In this document: one piece after another, positions 17,626 to 26,023 of the stretch
Layout of the letters: each line of letters starts with the position of its first letter
Position numbering within the stretch: position 1 is the first letter of the stretch
Assembly (NCBI RefSeq): GCF_003940805.1
Contig: NZ_CP034328.1
Coordinates: 744,001 to 808,000 of the forward strand
DNA from: Tabrizicola piscis
GTDB lineage: Bacteria; Pseudomonadota; Alphaproteobacteria; Rhodobacterales; Rhodobacteraceae
Direction of reading: 5' to 3'
DNA length: 64,000 bases
Position numbers and translations under genes: made by a program
The notes under the pieces: generated by a model
What the model was told of the DNA's origin: nothing
The model's input: only the letters and a program-made list of their open reading frames with translations
The model's database searches: none

Positions 17626-18078
17626 TCAGGCGTCCGGCGGGATCACGCCCTTGCGGAACATGAAGCAGCCGTAGAACCGCCGTTCCCCGGTCTGGATCAC
17701 TGCATAGGCCTGCCGCGCCATGTCATAGAATGCAAACCGCTCGATGCTGACCATGGGCCGCGCGCGCCCCTCGGCCCGGTCGATCTCGGCCTGCACCTCG
17801 GCCTGCACCGCAGGCACCTCGGTCGGCGCGCCGACCACTTCCATCCGGCCCGCGAAATCGTCGACGAAAGTGTCAAGCGGCAGCACCGAAAGGATCGCCT
17901 GCACCGCTTCGGCACAGCTCAGGTTCTCCATCCGCAACAGCTTGCCCGTCACAGTGGCCCGCGCCACGGAATCGGATGGGAAATTGGTATCAGCCACGAT
18001 CAGCACATCGCCATGCCCCATGCCCCGCAGGCAGGCCAGCACTTCGGCATTCAGCCGGTTGTCGATTCCCTTGAGCAT
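17626..18078 (-). CDS. RbsD/FucU-family sugar mutarotase, copy 1
   Basis: The 150-residue protein matches RbsD/FucU: MLKGIDNRLNAEVLACLRGMGHGDVLIVADTNFP at the N-terminus with the catalytic His in MGHGD, and FYDMARQAYAVIQTGERRFYGCFMFRKGVI at the C-terminus, which is FucU-like rather than RbsD-like. The family interconverts sugar anomers after uptake. ATG 18078 matches its paralogue at 23349; a longer opening to 18108 is not needed. It lies between the ABC ATPase and the ribokinase, in the same unit. Confidence 0.88.
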   Translation of the reverse strand: MLKGIDNRLNAEVLACLRGMGHGDVLIVADTNFPSDSVARATVTGKLLRMENLSCAEAVQAILSVLPLDTFVDDFAGRMEVVGAPTEVPAVQAEVQAEIDRAEGRARPMVSIERFAFYDMARQAYAVIQTGERRFYGCFMFRKGVIPPDA

Positions 18079-18099
18079 CCCCGCTCCCCCTTCATTTTC

Positions 18100-18145
18100 T
18101 GTCCACAAATATCCCGGGGGTGCGGGGGCTGGCCCCCGCTCCGCG
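18100..18145 (+). repeat. Dispersed intergenic repeat, copy F (short)
   Basis: TCCACAAATATCCCGGGGG is followed by a perfect GCGGGGGC/GCCCCCGC hairpin. It lies inside an operon, between the ABC ATPase stop and the RbsD/FucU start, so it may tune expression between transporter and enzyme genes rather than stop transcription completely. Confidence 0.65.
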
Positions 18146-18150
18146 AGATG

Positions 18151-19218
18151 TCACGCAAGCCGCACGCCCGAGGATCTGTCGAACAGATGCACCTTTTCCG
18201 CATCGGGCGCAAAGGTCAGCGCGTCGCCCGGCCGGAACGCCACCCGGTCGCGGAACATCGCCACCACATCCCGACCGCCGCCGTCCTGCCCGAACCGCAG
18301 GACGACATGGGTCTCTGACCCGGTCGGCTCCACCACGGCCACGCTGCCGGCAATCCCGTCGCTGCCCACCGTCAGGTGCTCCGGCCGGATGCCATAGGTC
18401 ACCTCGCGCCCCTCGGCCAGTGCCGAACCTGCCGGCAGCGGCAGCCGTGCGCCGCCGTCAATCTCGACCACGCCGCGCCGGACGATGCCCGGCAGCATGT
18501 TCATCGCCGGACTGCCGATGAAGCCTGCGACAAAGGCATTGGCGGGCCGGTCATAAAGGTCAAGCGGCGCGCCGACCTGTTCGATCCGGCCGCCCTGCAT
18601 GACGACGATCTTGTCGGCCATGGTCATCGCTTCGATCTGGTCATGGGTGACATAGACCGTGGTGGTCTTCAGCCGGAGATGGAGTTCGCGAATCTCGGTG
18701 CGCATCTGGACGCGCAACTTGGCGTCCAGGTTTGACAGCGGTTCGTCGAACAGAAACACCTGCGGGTCGCGCACGATGGCGCGGCCCATGGCGACGCGCT
18801 GGCGTTGCCCACCCGACAGCGCACGAGGGTAACGGTCCAGATAGGGCGTCAGGCCAAGGATCCCTGCCGCGCGGGTCACCTTCTCGGCAATCACGGCCTT
18901 GTCCATTCCCCGCATCTTCAGGGCGAACCCCATGTTCGCGCCCACGGTCTTGTGCGGGTAAAGCGCATAGTTCTGGAACACCATGGCAATGTCGCGCTCG
19001 CTTGGCGGCAGGTTGTTCACCCGCCGGTCGCCAATCCGGATGTCGCCGCTGGAGATTTCCTCCAGCCCCGCGATCATCCGCAGCAGCGTGGACTTGCCAC
19101 AGCCCGACGGTCCGACAAGCACCACGAATTCACCATCCGCAATATCCAGATCAAGGCCGTGGACGACCTGTACCCCGCCATAGAACTTCTTCAGCTCGCG
19201 GATCGTGACTTCGGCCAT
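18151..19218 (-). CDS. Sugar ABC transporter ATP-binding protein (UgpC/MsmX-like)
   Basis: The 355-residue protein has Walker [13 protein letters not shown] signature LSGGQRQR, Walker [16 protein letters not shown] and switch [12 protein letters not shown], followed by the long C-terminal regulatory (TOBE/OB) domain of CUT1 sugar-transport ATPases. It should drive the permeases encoded divergently at 21288-23308. ATG 19218 follows a GGGAGGGGAAAGG Shine-Dalgarno sequence. Its promoter contains the island palindrome between -35 and -10. Confidence 0.92.
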   Translation of the reverse strand: MAEVTIRELKKFYGGVQVVHGLDLDIADGEFVVLVGPSGCGKSTLLRMIAGLEEISSGDIRIGDRRVNNLPPSERDIAMVFQNYALYPHKTVGANMGFALKMRGMDKAVIAEKVTRAAGILGLTPYLDRYPRALSGGQRQRVAMGRAIVRDPQVFLFDEPLSNLDAKLRVQMRTEIRELHLRLKTTTVYVTHDQIEAMTMADKIVVMQGGRIEQVGAPLDLYDRPANAFVAGFIGSPAMNMLPGIVRRGVVEIDGGARLPLPAGSALAEGREVTYGIRPEHLTVGSDGIAGSVAVVEPTGSETHVVLRFGQDGGGRDVVAMFRDRVAFRPGDALTFAPDAEKVHLFDRSSGVRLA

Positions 19219-19283
19219 TGGCCTTTCCCCTCCCTCAGACTTTGGCAAGGCTAGCGGCGACGCGCGGGCCTGTCCACCGGCTG

Positions 19284-19312
19284 ATCATACTAACATGTTA
19301 GAATCTTGACAG
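19284..19312 (-). promoter_or_regulatory. Promoter of the ABC ATPase unit with operator in the spacer
   Basis: On the minus strand CTGTCA (19312-19307) and TATGAT (19289-19284) are separated by exactly 17 bases, matching 4/6 and 5/6 of the -35 and -10 consensus. The 12-bp palindrome at 19290-19301 occupies the spacer directly next to the -10 box, so a bound regulator would block RNA polymerase. No transcript data are available here. Confidence 0.55.
19287..19304. promoter_or_regulatory. Palindromic operator 1, candidate GntR site
   Basis: The site ATACTAACATGTTAGAAT has a perfect 12-bp core CTAACATGTTAG (19290-19301). The same core occurs at 31981-31992 beside the gntR gene, and a two-mismatch variant at 27977-27988. 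It lies between the divergent ABC ATPase and binding-protein genes. Confidence 0.75.
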
Positions 19313-19517
19313 GCCCTGCGCCCCTTGCCAAGCTACGCCCCGAGGATTGCTGCCGCTGGGGGGGGGAAGGCCCGGCAGTGCTCTTTGCCGCTGGCGCGAT
19401 GTGACGGGCTTCGGTGGCGGGTGCCAGAATTCCGGAAGACGAAAATCGCAACGAAAAAGGACCACGCCCTCGCCGATCTGTGCCGGGCAGAGGGTCCACT
19501 CAAAGGGAGGACGACTC

Positions 19518-21149
19518 GTGAAAGTAGGACTTTACAACGCGCTCATGGGCGCACAGATCAGCCGCCGCCGCATGTTGCAGGGCGCGACCGCGCTTTCGGC
19601 CATGGCCATGGTGCCTGCCAGCGTGAAAACCGCCCTTGCCGAGGCGCATGGCAATGTGCGTGCCGAAATCCTGAAGATTCCCGGCGTTGGCATGGGCTCG
19701 CCCACGGATGCCGATTGGCAGAAGGTCGGCGAGATGTGCCTTGCCGCCACCAAGGCAAGCGTCACCGAAGGCGAATTCGCCGGGGTCGAACTCACCTTCA
19801 TGGGCCTCAACAACCAGAACCTGCACAACTTCCTGTTCCGCGGTTTCCTCAAGCCGTGGGAGGCCTATACCGGCGCCAAGATCAACTGGATCGACCTCGC
19901 GCAAGCCGATTACAACAGCCGCCTGCAGCAGGCCATCGCCACCGGCACGGTTGACTTTGACATCCTCGAAATGGGCGCCCCCTTCGAAGGCGATACCGCC
20001 AGCAAGGGCCTTCTAGACGAAATGCCCGACTGGGTCTCGGCCCAGATCGATGAAGAGGACCTTGTCGGCTATCTCAAGCCACCTGTCGGCACCTGGGACG
20101 GCAAGAAGTACCGCGTCACCATCGACGGCGACTGCCACACCTTCGCCTATCGCAAGGACTACTTCGGTGAAGGCGCGATTGGCGGGGCCGAGGTTCCGAC
20201 CACATGGCAGGCCGTCAACGAAGTCTCCAAGGCCCTTGTCGGCCAGACCGATCCGCTGACCGGCCTGCCCGCGCATGGCTATCTTGATCCGCTGAAAGGC
20301 TGGGGCGGGTTCGGGATGTACTTCATCGCCAACCGTGCCACCGCTTACGTCAAGCACCCTGATGATCCGGCATGGCTGTTCGACCCCGACACGATGAAGC
20401 CGCGCGTCAACAACCCGGGCTGGGTGCAGGCGATCCAGGACGTGATGGACCTGATCGCCGCTGGCGCCTACCCCGCCGACCAGATCAACGCCGATCCCGG
20501 CACCACGGCCTTCAGCCAGTTCCTGGCCGGAACGGGCTCCATGCTGATGTGGTGGGGTGACGTGGGGTCGTCCGCGCGCACCTCCGACACCTCGGTCGTG
20601 GGCGATGTCGTGGGCTTCGGGATCAACCCCGGCTCTACCCGCCGCTACAACTCCGCCGCCGGCGCATGGGAGGAAACCGCAAACGAAGCGCCGCTCATGG
20701 CCTATATCGGCTGGGGCGTCTACGTCACCTCCCGCGTTTCGGCTGATGAGAAGAAGCGCAAGGCCGCCTGGTCCGCCGCTGCCCATCTGGGCGGCAAGGA
20801 CCTGTCGCTCTGGACCGCCGCTTACCCGTCGGGCTTCCAGCCCTACCGCAACTCTCACTTCGACTATGCGGAATGGGAAACCGCCGGCTACGACCGCGCC
20901 TATATCGAGGATTACCTCGGGTCGAACGCCGACAGCTACAACCACCCCAACGCCGCGATCGAACCGCGCATCCCCGGCATCTTCCAGTACTATTCGGTTG
21001 CCGAGGATGAACTGGCCAAGGGCTTTGCCGGCCAGTACGCATCGGCGCAGGAAACGGCAGATGCCATCGCCGCCGCCTGGGAGAAGATCACCGACCAGAT
21101 CGGCCGCGACAGCCAGATCGCGCTTTACAAAGCCTCGCTGGGGATGTGA
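19518..21149 (+). CDS. Sugar ABC transporter periplasmic binding protein (Tat signal)
   Basis: The 543-residue protein begins with a twin-arginine signal (SRRRMLQGATALSAMAMV, then an Ala-x-Ala cleavage region), so it is probably exported folded. The mature part has the family 1 solute-binding fold: WEAYTGAKINWIDLAQADYNSRLQQAIATG and EVPTTWQAVNEVSKAL are typical of CUT1 sugar-binding proteins. It is longer than the usual 400-440 residues. GTG 19518 follows AAAGGGAGG. Two permease genes follow; the ATPase is divergent. Confidence 0.88.
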   Translation: MKVGLYNALMGAQISRRRMLQGATALSAMAMVPASVKTALAEAHGNVRAEILKIPGVGMGSPTDADWQKVGEMCLAATKASVTEGEFAGVELTFMGLNNQNLHNFLFRGFLKPWEAYTGAKINWIDLAQADYNSRLQQAIATGTVDFDILEMGAPFEGDTASKGLLDEMPDWVSAQIDEEDLVGYLKPPVGTWDGKKYRVTIDGDCHTFAYRKDYFGEGAIGGAEVPTTWQAVNEVSKALVGQTDPLTGLPAHGYLDPLKGWGGFGMYFIANRATAYVKHPDDPAWLFDPDTMKPRVNNPGWVQAIQDVMDLIAAGAYPADQINADPGTTAFSQFLAGTGSMLMWWGDVGSSARTSDTSVVGDVVGFGINPGSTRRYNSAAGAWEETANEAPLMAYIGWGVYVTSRVSADEKKRKAAWSAAAHLGGKDLSLWTAAYPSGFQPYRNSHFDYAEWETAGYDRAYIEDYLGSNADSYNHPNAAIEPRIPGIFQYYSVAEDELAKGFAGQYASAQETADAIAAAWEKITDQIGRDSQIALYKASLGM

Positions 21150-21287
21150 CCCTAAACTGCAAGGCGGGCAGCAATGCCCGCCTTGCACGCCCCTTCCCGC
21201 GGTGTGGACAGGCCTGTCCACCCTAAATTCCCTTGCCAGACGCCACCAGTCCGGTGGCACGGCACCTTACCTTGCAGGCACAGACAG

Positions 21288-22391
21288 TTGAGCAGCGGCG
21301 CAGCCCTTCACGTCGTCACCAGCGACACCATCACCGACAGCCGCAAACGGCTGGGCCATGCGATGATCTGGGGCTCGGCCGCCGTGCTGGGCCTTGTGGC
21401 GCTGGCGCAACTGGGCCAGACGCTGGGCTGGTGGGACGCGGGCTTCACCACCTGGCGGCCCACGCTTTACGCCTATTGCCTTTGGGCCACCGCATTGTGC
21501 TGGGCGCAGGTCATCCTGCGCGGCGAACAGGGCAAGCGCACCCTGTTTGTCCTGCCCGCCGCCCTGTTCGTCATTTCGCTGACCGTGTTCCCGCTTCTCT
21601 TCGGCCTGATCATCGCCTTTTCCAGCTGGAACCTTGCCAGCCCGGACGGCCGCCAGTTCAACGGCATAGCCAACCTTGTGCAGATGTGGAACGACCCGTT
21701 CTACTGGAACGCCATGACCAACATGGTCTGGTATACCCTTGCCATCGTTGTGGAATACGCCATCGCCTTCGGCCTCGCCCTCCTCCTCAACAGCCAGATC
21801 AGGGCGCGCAAGTTCTTCCGCGTCGCTTTCCTTTTGCCGCTGATGCTGTCCCCCGTCGCCGTCAGCTGGATGATCGGCAAATCGATGCTTGAGGCACGGT
21901 TCGGCCCCATCGCGCGGCTTGCCCGCTGGCTGGGCTGGGAAAACCCGTCCTTCTTCGGCTCGCCCGAGGTGGCCAAGATCACCATCATGCTGATGGATGC
22001 CTGGACCTTCATCCCCTTCATGATGATCATGCTGCTGGCCGGTCTGCAGGCGATCCCCAAGGAACTGACCGAGGCGTCCCGCGTCGACGGTGCAACCGGC
22101 TGGCGGTCGTTCTGGGAGGTGACATTTCCCCTGATGCTGCCCGTCAGCATCACGGCAATCCTGATCCGCATCATCTTCAAGCTGAAACTGGCCGACATCG
22201 TCATCAACGTCACCTCCGGCGGTCCGGGCGGTGCCACGGATACCGTCACCAGCTTCATCTTCCGCGAATACCGCGACCGGTCGAACGTCGGCTACGGCAC
22301 GATGCTGGCCATGGTCTACCTTGTGCTGATCGTGATCTTCATGACCGCGCTGATGAAACTCGCCGCCCGTTGGACAAGACCCAGAACATGA
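21288..22391 (+). CDS. Sugar ABC transporter permease 1 (MalF/UgpA-like)
   Basis: The protein has about eight hydrophobic segments and the EAA loop ELTEASRVDGATGWRSFWEVTFPLML that contacts the ATPase. It forms the membrane channel with permease 2, whose ATG overlaps its stop. The start is uncertain: TTG 21288 gives 367 residues; ATG 21363 gives 342 and neither has a strong Shine-Dalgarno sequence. Two extra N-terminal membrane segments precede the usual LFVLPAALFVISLTVFPLLFGL opening segment. Confidence 0.85.
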   Translation: MSSGAALHVVTSDTITDSRKRLGHAMIWGSAAVLGLVALAQLGQTLGWWDAGFTTWRPTLYAYCLWATALCWAQVILRGEQGKRTLFVLPAALFVISLTVFPLLFGLIIAFSSWNLASPDGRQFNGIANLVQMWNDPFYWNAMTNMVWYTLAIVVEYAIAFGLALLLNSQIRARKFFRVAFLLPLMLSPVAVSWMIGKSMLEARFGPIARLARWLGWENPSFFGSPEVAKITIMLMDAWTFIPFMMIMLLAGLQAIPKELTEASRVDGATGWRSFWEVTFPLMLPVSITAILIRIIFKLKLADIVINVTSGGPGGATDTVTSFIFREYRDRSNVGYGTMLAMVYLVLIVIFMTALMKLAARWTRPRT

Positions 22392-23308
22392 CCGAAACCG
22401 CGATCTTCAAGGATTCCGAGGCGGACCGCAGCTTTCGCGCCAAATGGTGGGTCAACCGCTTTGCCGTCTATGGCGTGCTGATCCTATGGGCGGTCATCTG
22501 CCTGTTCCCGATCTACTGGACGCTGACCACCAGCTTCAAGATGGCCCCGAACGTGATGCAGGGCAATCTGGTGCCATGGGTCGACTACAACCCGGCATGG
22601 TTGGGCTGGCGGTCGCTTGGCCTGTCGCCCGACACCATCGGCGCTGAATCGACCGTGCGGGAGGAGTTCATGAAACGCTTCCTGAACTCCGTCATCACCT
22701 CGCTGTCATCTTCGACCCTTGCCGTCATCCTCGGCTCACTGGCCGCCTATGGCCTGTCCCGCTTTACCTACAAGTTCGGCTTCATGAAGAATGACGATAT
22801 CTCGTTCTTCTTCCTCAGCCAGCTGATCCTGCCGCCCGTCGTGCTCGCCCTGCCGTTTCTGGTGCTGTACAAGGAACTGGCACTGCTCGACACGCGGATC
22901 GGCCTGATCCTGCTGTACACCCTTTCGGTCCTGCCCATCGTCATCTGGATCATGCGCGACCAGTTCGCCGGCATCCCGACCGAACTGGAAGAAGCGGCCA
23001 TGGTCGACGGCCTTGGCGTCTGGGGGGCGTTCTTCACCATCATCCTGCCCATCGCCCTGCCCGGCATGGTCGCGGCCTTCATCCTGTCGCTGGTGCTGAC
23101 GTGGAACGAATATTTCTTCGCCGCCCTCATCACCTCGACACATGCCAATACCCTGCCGGTGATGGTCGCCAGCCAGACGGGGTCACAGGGCATTTCCTGG
23201 TGGTCGATGGCCGCACTGTCCGCCGCCGCGATCCTGCCGCTGATCGTGATCGGCGTGGTGCTGGAACGCTTCATCATCAAGGGCATGGCCGCGGGTGCCG
23301 TCAAATGA
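22388..23308 (+). CDS. Sugar ABC transporter permease 2 (MalG/UgpE-like)
   Basis: The 306-residue protein has six predicted membrane segments, opening with VYGVLILWAVICLFPIYWTLTTSFK as in MalG-type permeases, and the EAA loop ELEEAAMVDGLGVWGAFFTIILPIALPG. It pairs with permease 1 through an ATGA overlap (ATG 22388). Together with the binding protein and the divergent ATPase this completes one importer. Confidence 0.9.
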   Translation: MTETAIFKDSEADRSFRAKWWVNRFAVYGVLILWAVICLFPIYWTLTTSFKMAPNVMQGNLVPWVDYNPAWLGWRSLGLSPDTIGAESTVREEFMKRFLNSVITSLSSSTLAVILGSLAAYGLSRFTYKFGFMKNDDISFFFLSQLILPPVVLALPFLVLYKELALLDTRIGLILLYTLSVLPIVIWIMRDQFAGIPTELEEAAMVDGLGVWGAFFTIILPIALPGMVAAFILSLVLTWNEYFFAALITSTHANTLPVMVASQTGSQGISWWSMAALSAAAILPLIVIGVVLERFIIKGMAAGAVK

Positions 23309-23311
23309 CAC

Positions 23312-23338
23312 CCAAGAATTTTCGCCGAAAATTCTTGG
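23312..23338. other. Perfect 13-bp hairpin before the second RbsD/FucU gene
   Basis: The arms CCAAGAATTTTCG and CGAAAATTCTTGG are separated by one base. The hairpin begins three bases after the permease stop and ends 10 bases before the ATG at 23349, where a ribosome binding site would be expected; no clear Shine-Dalgarno sequence remains. It could be a terminator, an mRNA stabiliser or a translation block. Confidence 0.7.
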
Positions 23339-23348
23339 CCCGCCCCGG

Positions 23349-23804
23349 ATGCTGAAAGGCATCGACCAACGGTTAAGCGCGGAAATCGTCCATGTCCTCA
23401 TGCTGATGGGTCATGGCGATGATCTGGTGATCTGCGATGTGAACCACCCCGCCGCCACCATCGCCGCCGAAACCACCTACGGCCGGCTGGTCGACATGCC
23501 CGGCTGCGACATCCCCACCGCCGCCCGCGCGATCCTGACGCTGATGCCGCTCGACACTTTCGTCGACGCCCCGATCACCCGCATGCAGGTGGTCGGTGAC
23601 CCCACGGCCGACCGGCCGATCTTCGCCCGAATGCAAGCTGTCGCAGACAGCGCAGAGGGCCGCCCCGTCCCCATGCAATCCCTCGACCGCTTCGCGTTCT
23701 ACGAGGCCGCGAAACGCGCCTTCGCCATCATCCGCACGGCGGACTCGGGCCCCTACGGCTGTTTCATCCTGAAAAAAGGCGTGATCGACCTGCCCGAGCT
23801 TTAA
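23349..23804 (+). CDS. RbsD/FucU-family sugar mutarotase, copy 2
   Basis: The 151-residue protein is clearly paralogous to the product of 17626-18078: MLKGIDQRLSAEIVHVLMLMGHGD at the start, LMPLDTFVD in the middle and RFAFYEAAKRAFAIIRTADSGPYGCFILKKGVI at the end, with the same catalytic His. It ends the importer operon. A perfect hairpin stands just before its start. Its 3' end overlaps the convergent creatininase-family gene by four bases. Confidence 0.87.
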   Translation: MLKGIDQRLSAEIVHVLMLMGHGDDLVICDVNHPAATIAAETTYGRLVDMPGCDIPTAARAILTLMPLDTFVDAPITRMQVVGDPTADRPIFARMQAVADSAEGRPVPMQSLDRFAFYEAAKRAFAIIRTADSGPYGCFILKKGVIDLPEL

Positions 23805-24535
23805 GGCTCAAGCCCCAGCACCCCGGTCATATGCGTCAGCGCAATCCCCACGCCCTGCTCGCCTAACTCCGCCGTGGCCGCAGGCGCGGTCTCGGTATAC
23901 CAATGCCCGCCTTCGGCGACCCGCGCCATGTCAACCGTGTCGGGCGCCAGGGCCAGCATCAGCGACGTCTCCCCCACCCCGGCATGGTCAAAGGGGAAAT
24001 CGGCCCCTTTCGGGAACAGCGGATGGATCCTGATCCAGTTGAACGGGTCCGCCCCAGCCTCGTGCTGGGCATAGTAGTCCTGCATCCCCCGGTCGCCCCA
24101 CCAGCCCGGGCCGCGCGCCGCCTCAAGATACCGGAAGATCGCGTTGCGGGCGGCAAGGCGAAAGGTCAGATCGGTGGGCATCCCTTGGGAGAAGTTTTCG
24201 GTCTGGTGATGGATCACCCCATGCAGGTTGCGAAAGCCGGTCGTCAGCAACCCGGCAAACAGCGCCTCAGCCATGGGCAGGAAGGTGGCGGGCTCCAGAT
24301 GGAGCGTCCCCGCCCCCGGCCCCGCAACCGCATGGCTCGCCGCGCCATATGCGAAGGGCGGCAGCAGGATGATCCGGTCCCCAAGCCGCTTCAGCGTCTC
24401 GGTCACGATCAAAAGGTCCACCCCGGCGGGCAGGTGCTGCCCGTGGTATTCCATCACGCCAATCGGCAACACCACCGGAGTCCCCGCCGCAATGGCCTCG
24501 GCAATCTGGTGCGGGCGCATCCGGTCGAACTGCAT
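23801..24535 (-). CDS. Creatininase-family amidohydrolase
   Basis: The 244-residue protein has the creatininase-fold metal motifs: VLPIGVMEYHGQHLPAGVD (Glu and His-Leu-Pro ligands), a HHQTENFSQGMP segment, and GHWYTETAPA preceded by the DHAGVGETS block with metal-binding His and Glu. Family members open lactams or amide bonds (creatinine, MftE peptide, pyrimidine intermediates). In this sugar operon it might instead open a lactone or amide of a sugar derivative; that is speculation. It is coupled to the FGGY kinase by TGATG and ends the BtpA-M42-FGGY unit. Confidence 0.82.
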   Translation of the reverse strand: MQFDRMRPHQIAEAIAAGTPVVLPIGVMEYHGQHLPAGVDLLIVTETLKRLGDRIILLPPFAYGAASHAVAGPGAGTLHLEPATFLPMAEALFAGLLTTGFRNLHGVIHHQTENFSQGMPTDLTFRLAARNAIFRYLEAARGPGWWGDRGMQDYYAQHEAGADPFNWIRIHPLFPKGADFPFDHAGVGETSLMLALAPDTVDMARVAEGGHWYTETAPAATAELGEQGVGIALTHMTGVLGLEP

Positions 24536-26013
24536 CACTCTGCCCCTAACGCGTGAGCAATGTCCTTGGTCTGGCGGTAAAGCGCCTTCCACAGCGGATA
24601 TTGCCGGTCATAGGCCGCAACCGCCTCGGGCGTCACAGTGCGGGACACCGGGTTCCAGCGGCTGATCTCGTCCGGCATCGCAGCCCCGATGGCCACGGCA
24701 GCCAGGAAGGCATCGCCGTAACTCGCCCCCATGGTCTTTTCGCACACAAGTTGCCGGATCTTCGCCAGGTCCGAGGTGGCCTGCATCCAGACCGCGTTCT
24801 GCGTGCCCCCACCCACGGCCAACACTCGCGAGGGGGCTGCGTCCAGCTCACGGTAGGTGTCAAAGACATGCGCCGTGCCCATGGCAACGCCCTCCAGCGC
24901 CGCACGGAAAAGGTCGGCCCGGGTGTGGGTCAGGTCCAGCCCGAAAAACGCCCCCTTGGCCAGCGGGTCATGGATCGGCGTCCGCTCACCCGAGAAATAG
25001 GGCAGGCAGATCAACCCCTTGGCCCCCTTCGGACTGGCCGCCGCCTCAGCCGCAAGGGTGGCAAAGTCACTGTCCCGCGCCAACTGGTCGCGGAACCAGT
25101 GGGTCAGCGTGCCCGACGTCGCCAGCCCCGCCATTGACGCATGCAGACCCGGAAACAACCACGGCGCATACCACAGCCGCGCATCGCGGACCGGGGCGGC
25201 GGTCACCTGAATGATGAAGATGGTTGACCCATACATCAGCATCATTTCACCCGGGGCCTGAACGCCGACGCTGACCGCCTCTGCCGCCGCATCAATCGTG
25301 CCGCAGGTGACGGGCGTGCCTTCGGCCAGCCCGGTCTCCGCCGCGGCAGCTGCCGTGATATGCCCGGCGATGTCGGTGGACCACATCAGGCGCGGCAACC
25401 GGTCCAGCGGTAGGATATCGGCAAGCTCGGCCGTCCATCCCAAGCTGTTGACATCGTAAAGCGGCGAGAAGTTCGCCGCCGTGTAGTGGTCAATCGCATA
25501 TTCCCCGGTCAGCTTCCATGTCAGGTAGCTGGTCGAGGTCAGCACCTTTGCCGTCCGTGCAAAAAGCTCCGGGTGCGTTTCCTTCAGCCACAGGATCTTT
25601 GGCCCCACCGATTGCGAAGTCAGCGCATTGCCGCAGCGCGACAGGATCACATCCTCCCCAATCGCCGCATTCAGCGCCTCGATCTGGGCCGATGCCCGGG
25701 TATCCACACCGTAAAGCACCCCATTCATCAACGGCGCGCCCGCGCTGTCCACCGGCAGCATGCAGGGCCCGATGGCGCTGGCGGCCACGGCGCGGATCGC
25801 CTTTGGATCAATCCCGGACTGCGCCAGCAGCGTCCGCGTCACATGGACGAAATCGCCCCACCAATCCTCCTCCGCCCGGTGTTCGGCCCAGCCGGGGCGG
25901 GGTACGATCATCTTGTGCGGGCGCGAGGCGGTGGCGGTGATCGTCCCGTCGCTTGCCACCAGAACGCCCTTGGTTTCAAACGTGCCGATATCGATGCCGA
26001 GGGTGTAGGTCAT
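24535..26013 (-). CDS. FGGY-family carbohydrate kinase (xylulokinase-like)
   Basis: The 492-residue protein has the FGGY kinase layout: N-terminal ATPase strand LGIDIGTFETKGVLV, a YGVDTRAS segment at the sugar site, the catalytic Asp in CGTIDAAAEAVSVG, and LAVGGGTQNAVWMQATSDL in the C-terminal nucleotide domain. It would phosphorylate a ketose or polyol. It lies between M42 (10-base gap) and the creatininase gene (one-base overlap). The sugar cannot be assigned from sequence alone. Confidence 0.88.
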   Translation of the reverse strand: MTYTLGIDIGTFETKGVLVASDGTITATASRPHKMIVPRPGWAEHRAEEDWWGDFVHVTRTLLAQSGIDPKAIRAVAASAIGPCMLPVDSAGAPLMNGVLYGVDTRASAQIEALNAAIGEDVILSRCGNALTSQSVGPKILWLKETHPELFARTAKVLTSTSYLTWKLTGEYAIDHYTAANFSPLYDVNSLGWTAELADILPLDRLPRLMWSTDIAGHITAAAAAETGLAEGTPVTCGTIDAAAEAVSVGVQAPGEMMLMYGSTIFIIQVTAAPVRDARLWYAPWLFPGLHASMAGLATSGTLTHWFRDQLARDSDFATLAAEAAASPKGAKGLICLPYFSGERTPIHDPLAKGAFFGLDLTHTRADLFRAALEGVAMGTAHVFDTYRELDAAPSRVLAVGGGTQNAVWMQATSDLAKIRQLVCEKTMGASYGDAFLAAVAIGAAMPDEISRWNPVSRTVTPEAVAAYDRQYPLWKALYRQTKDIAHALGAE

Positions 26014-26023
26014 GGTCCGGGCC

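Noticed and set aside
19306..19334. Plus-strand promoter for the sugar-binding protein at TTGACA 19306-19311
   Set aside because: The -35 is perfect, but the sequence 17 bases later (CAAGCT) does not resemble a -10; the true promoter could not be placed.
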